A DNA stretch of 7,405 bases from Acidobacteriota bacterium. GTDB lineage: Bacteria > Acidobacteriota > Blastocatellia > RBC074. Position 1 is the stretch's first letter. The number at the start of each line of letters is the position of its first letter. Below are positions 7,293-7,405 of this stretch, in pieces. Under the pieces are notes generated by a model. The model was not told the DNA's origin. It ran no database searches and saw only the letters and a list, made by a program, of their open reading frames with translations. The position numbers and the translations under genes are program-made. Location of the stretch: NCBI GenBank assembly GCA_013140935.1, contig JABFSD010000561.1:1-7405 (forward strand), given 5' to 3'.

Positions 7293-7405
7293 TCAGGTTG
7301 CATTATATGCCCAGGAAGTGCGAAAAATTAAAAATCGGCCTCCAGGCTGGGCAGTGTTAATTTCTCCGCTTAACTTTGATTTTCCGTAAACGTTTATAGG
7401 CGAAG
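7293..7405. mobile_element. Possible end of an insertion element or other foreign segment abutting rfbD
   Basis: The 113 bases beyond the rfbD break are AT-rich and carry no rfbD homology in any - strand frame. They contain a 7-bp inverted repeat, TGCCCAG (7308-7314) with CTGGGCA (7347-7353). A short open stretch on the - strand (7404-7360, stop at 7357-7359) reads FAYKRLRKIKVKRRN, a basic tail of the kind that can end a transposase. Such a stop about 60 bases from the element end would be normal for an insertion sequence. No family can be named, and the element runs out of the window, so this is inference from the break and base composition. Confidence 0.35.
7302..7307 (-). promoter_or_regulatory. 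Perfect -10 box (TATAAT) facing the rfb genes
   Basis: On the - strand TATAAT occurs at 7307-7302, so initiation would fall near 7295, almost exactly at the rfbD break. With 17-base spacing the -35 position reads TAATTT, a poor match to TTGACA, and there is no extended TGn. An outward-reading promoter that drives rfbB, rfbA and rfbC after the break is possible. The hexamer could also arise by chance in AT-rich DNA. Confidence 0.3.

Noticed and set aside
1..7405. CRISPR arrays, tRNA or rRNA genes, toxin-antitoxin or phage genes
   Set aside because: No regularly spaced direct repeats, cloverleaf arms, rRNA-like stretches or relevant protein motifs were seen. Nearly all the DNA is explained by metabolic genes.

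Overview
The window joins two unrelated metabolic blocks that face each other. The + strand block (positions 2-4100) is a fatty-acid beta-oxidation operon. The - strand block (7292-4304) is a dTDP-L-rhamnose synthesis operon. The organism is a free-living bacterium of moderate GC. Spot counts of single 60-base rows give 57% at 3001-3060, 42% at 6301-6360 and 43% at 5401-5460. The multifunctional enzyme resembles the peroxisomal MFE-1 type more than E. coli FadB or FadJ, and a GNAT gene sits inside the operon. An Acidobacteriota-like soil bacterium would fit, but this is a guess that nothing here proves.

Left block, + strand: a 5'-truncated enoyl-CoA hydratase/3-hydroxyacyl-CoA dehydrogenase (2-2098), a perfect 10-bp inverted repeat (2100-2133), a GNAT-family acetyltransferase (2145-2888) and a FadA-type thiolase (2919-4100). 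A good intrinsic terminator follows at 4108-4153. The fusion enzyme hydrates trans-2-enoyl-CoA and oxidises the product to 3-ketoacyl-CoA. The thiolase then cleaves that to acetyl-CoA and a shortened acyl-CoA. The role of the GNAT protein is unknown.

Middle: the convergent gap (4101-4303) holds terminator signals and no gene.

Right block, - strand, in transcription order: rfbD (C-terminal part only), rfbB, rfbA, rfbC, with gaps of 17, 19 and 16 bp. RfbA makes dTDP-glucose. RfbB dehydrates it to dTDP-4-keto-6-deoxyglucose. RfbC epimerises C3 and C5. RfbD reduces the product to dTDP-L-rhamnose for surface polysaccharide. RfbB, RfbA and RfbC have their catalytic motifs.

Right edge: rfbD homology ends abruptly at about 7292, at an in-frame TGA (7293-7295). 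The remaining ~110 bases look like non-coding, AT-rich sequence, possibly the end of an insertion sequence, with a perfect TATAAT facing the rfb genes. This broken junction is the most interesting thing in the window. I found no convincing novel biological system. The core genes are ordinary housekeeping metabolism.
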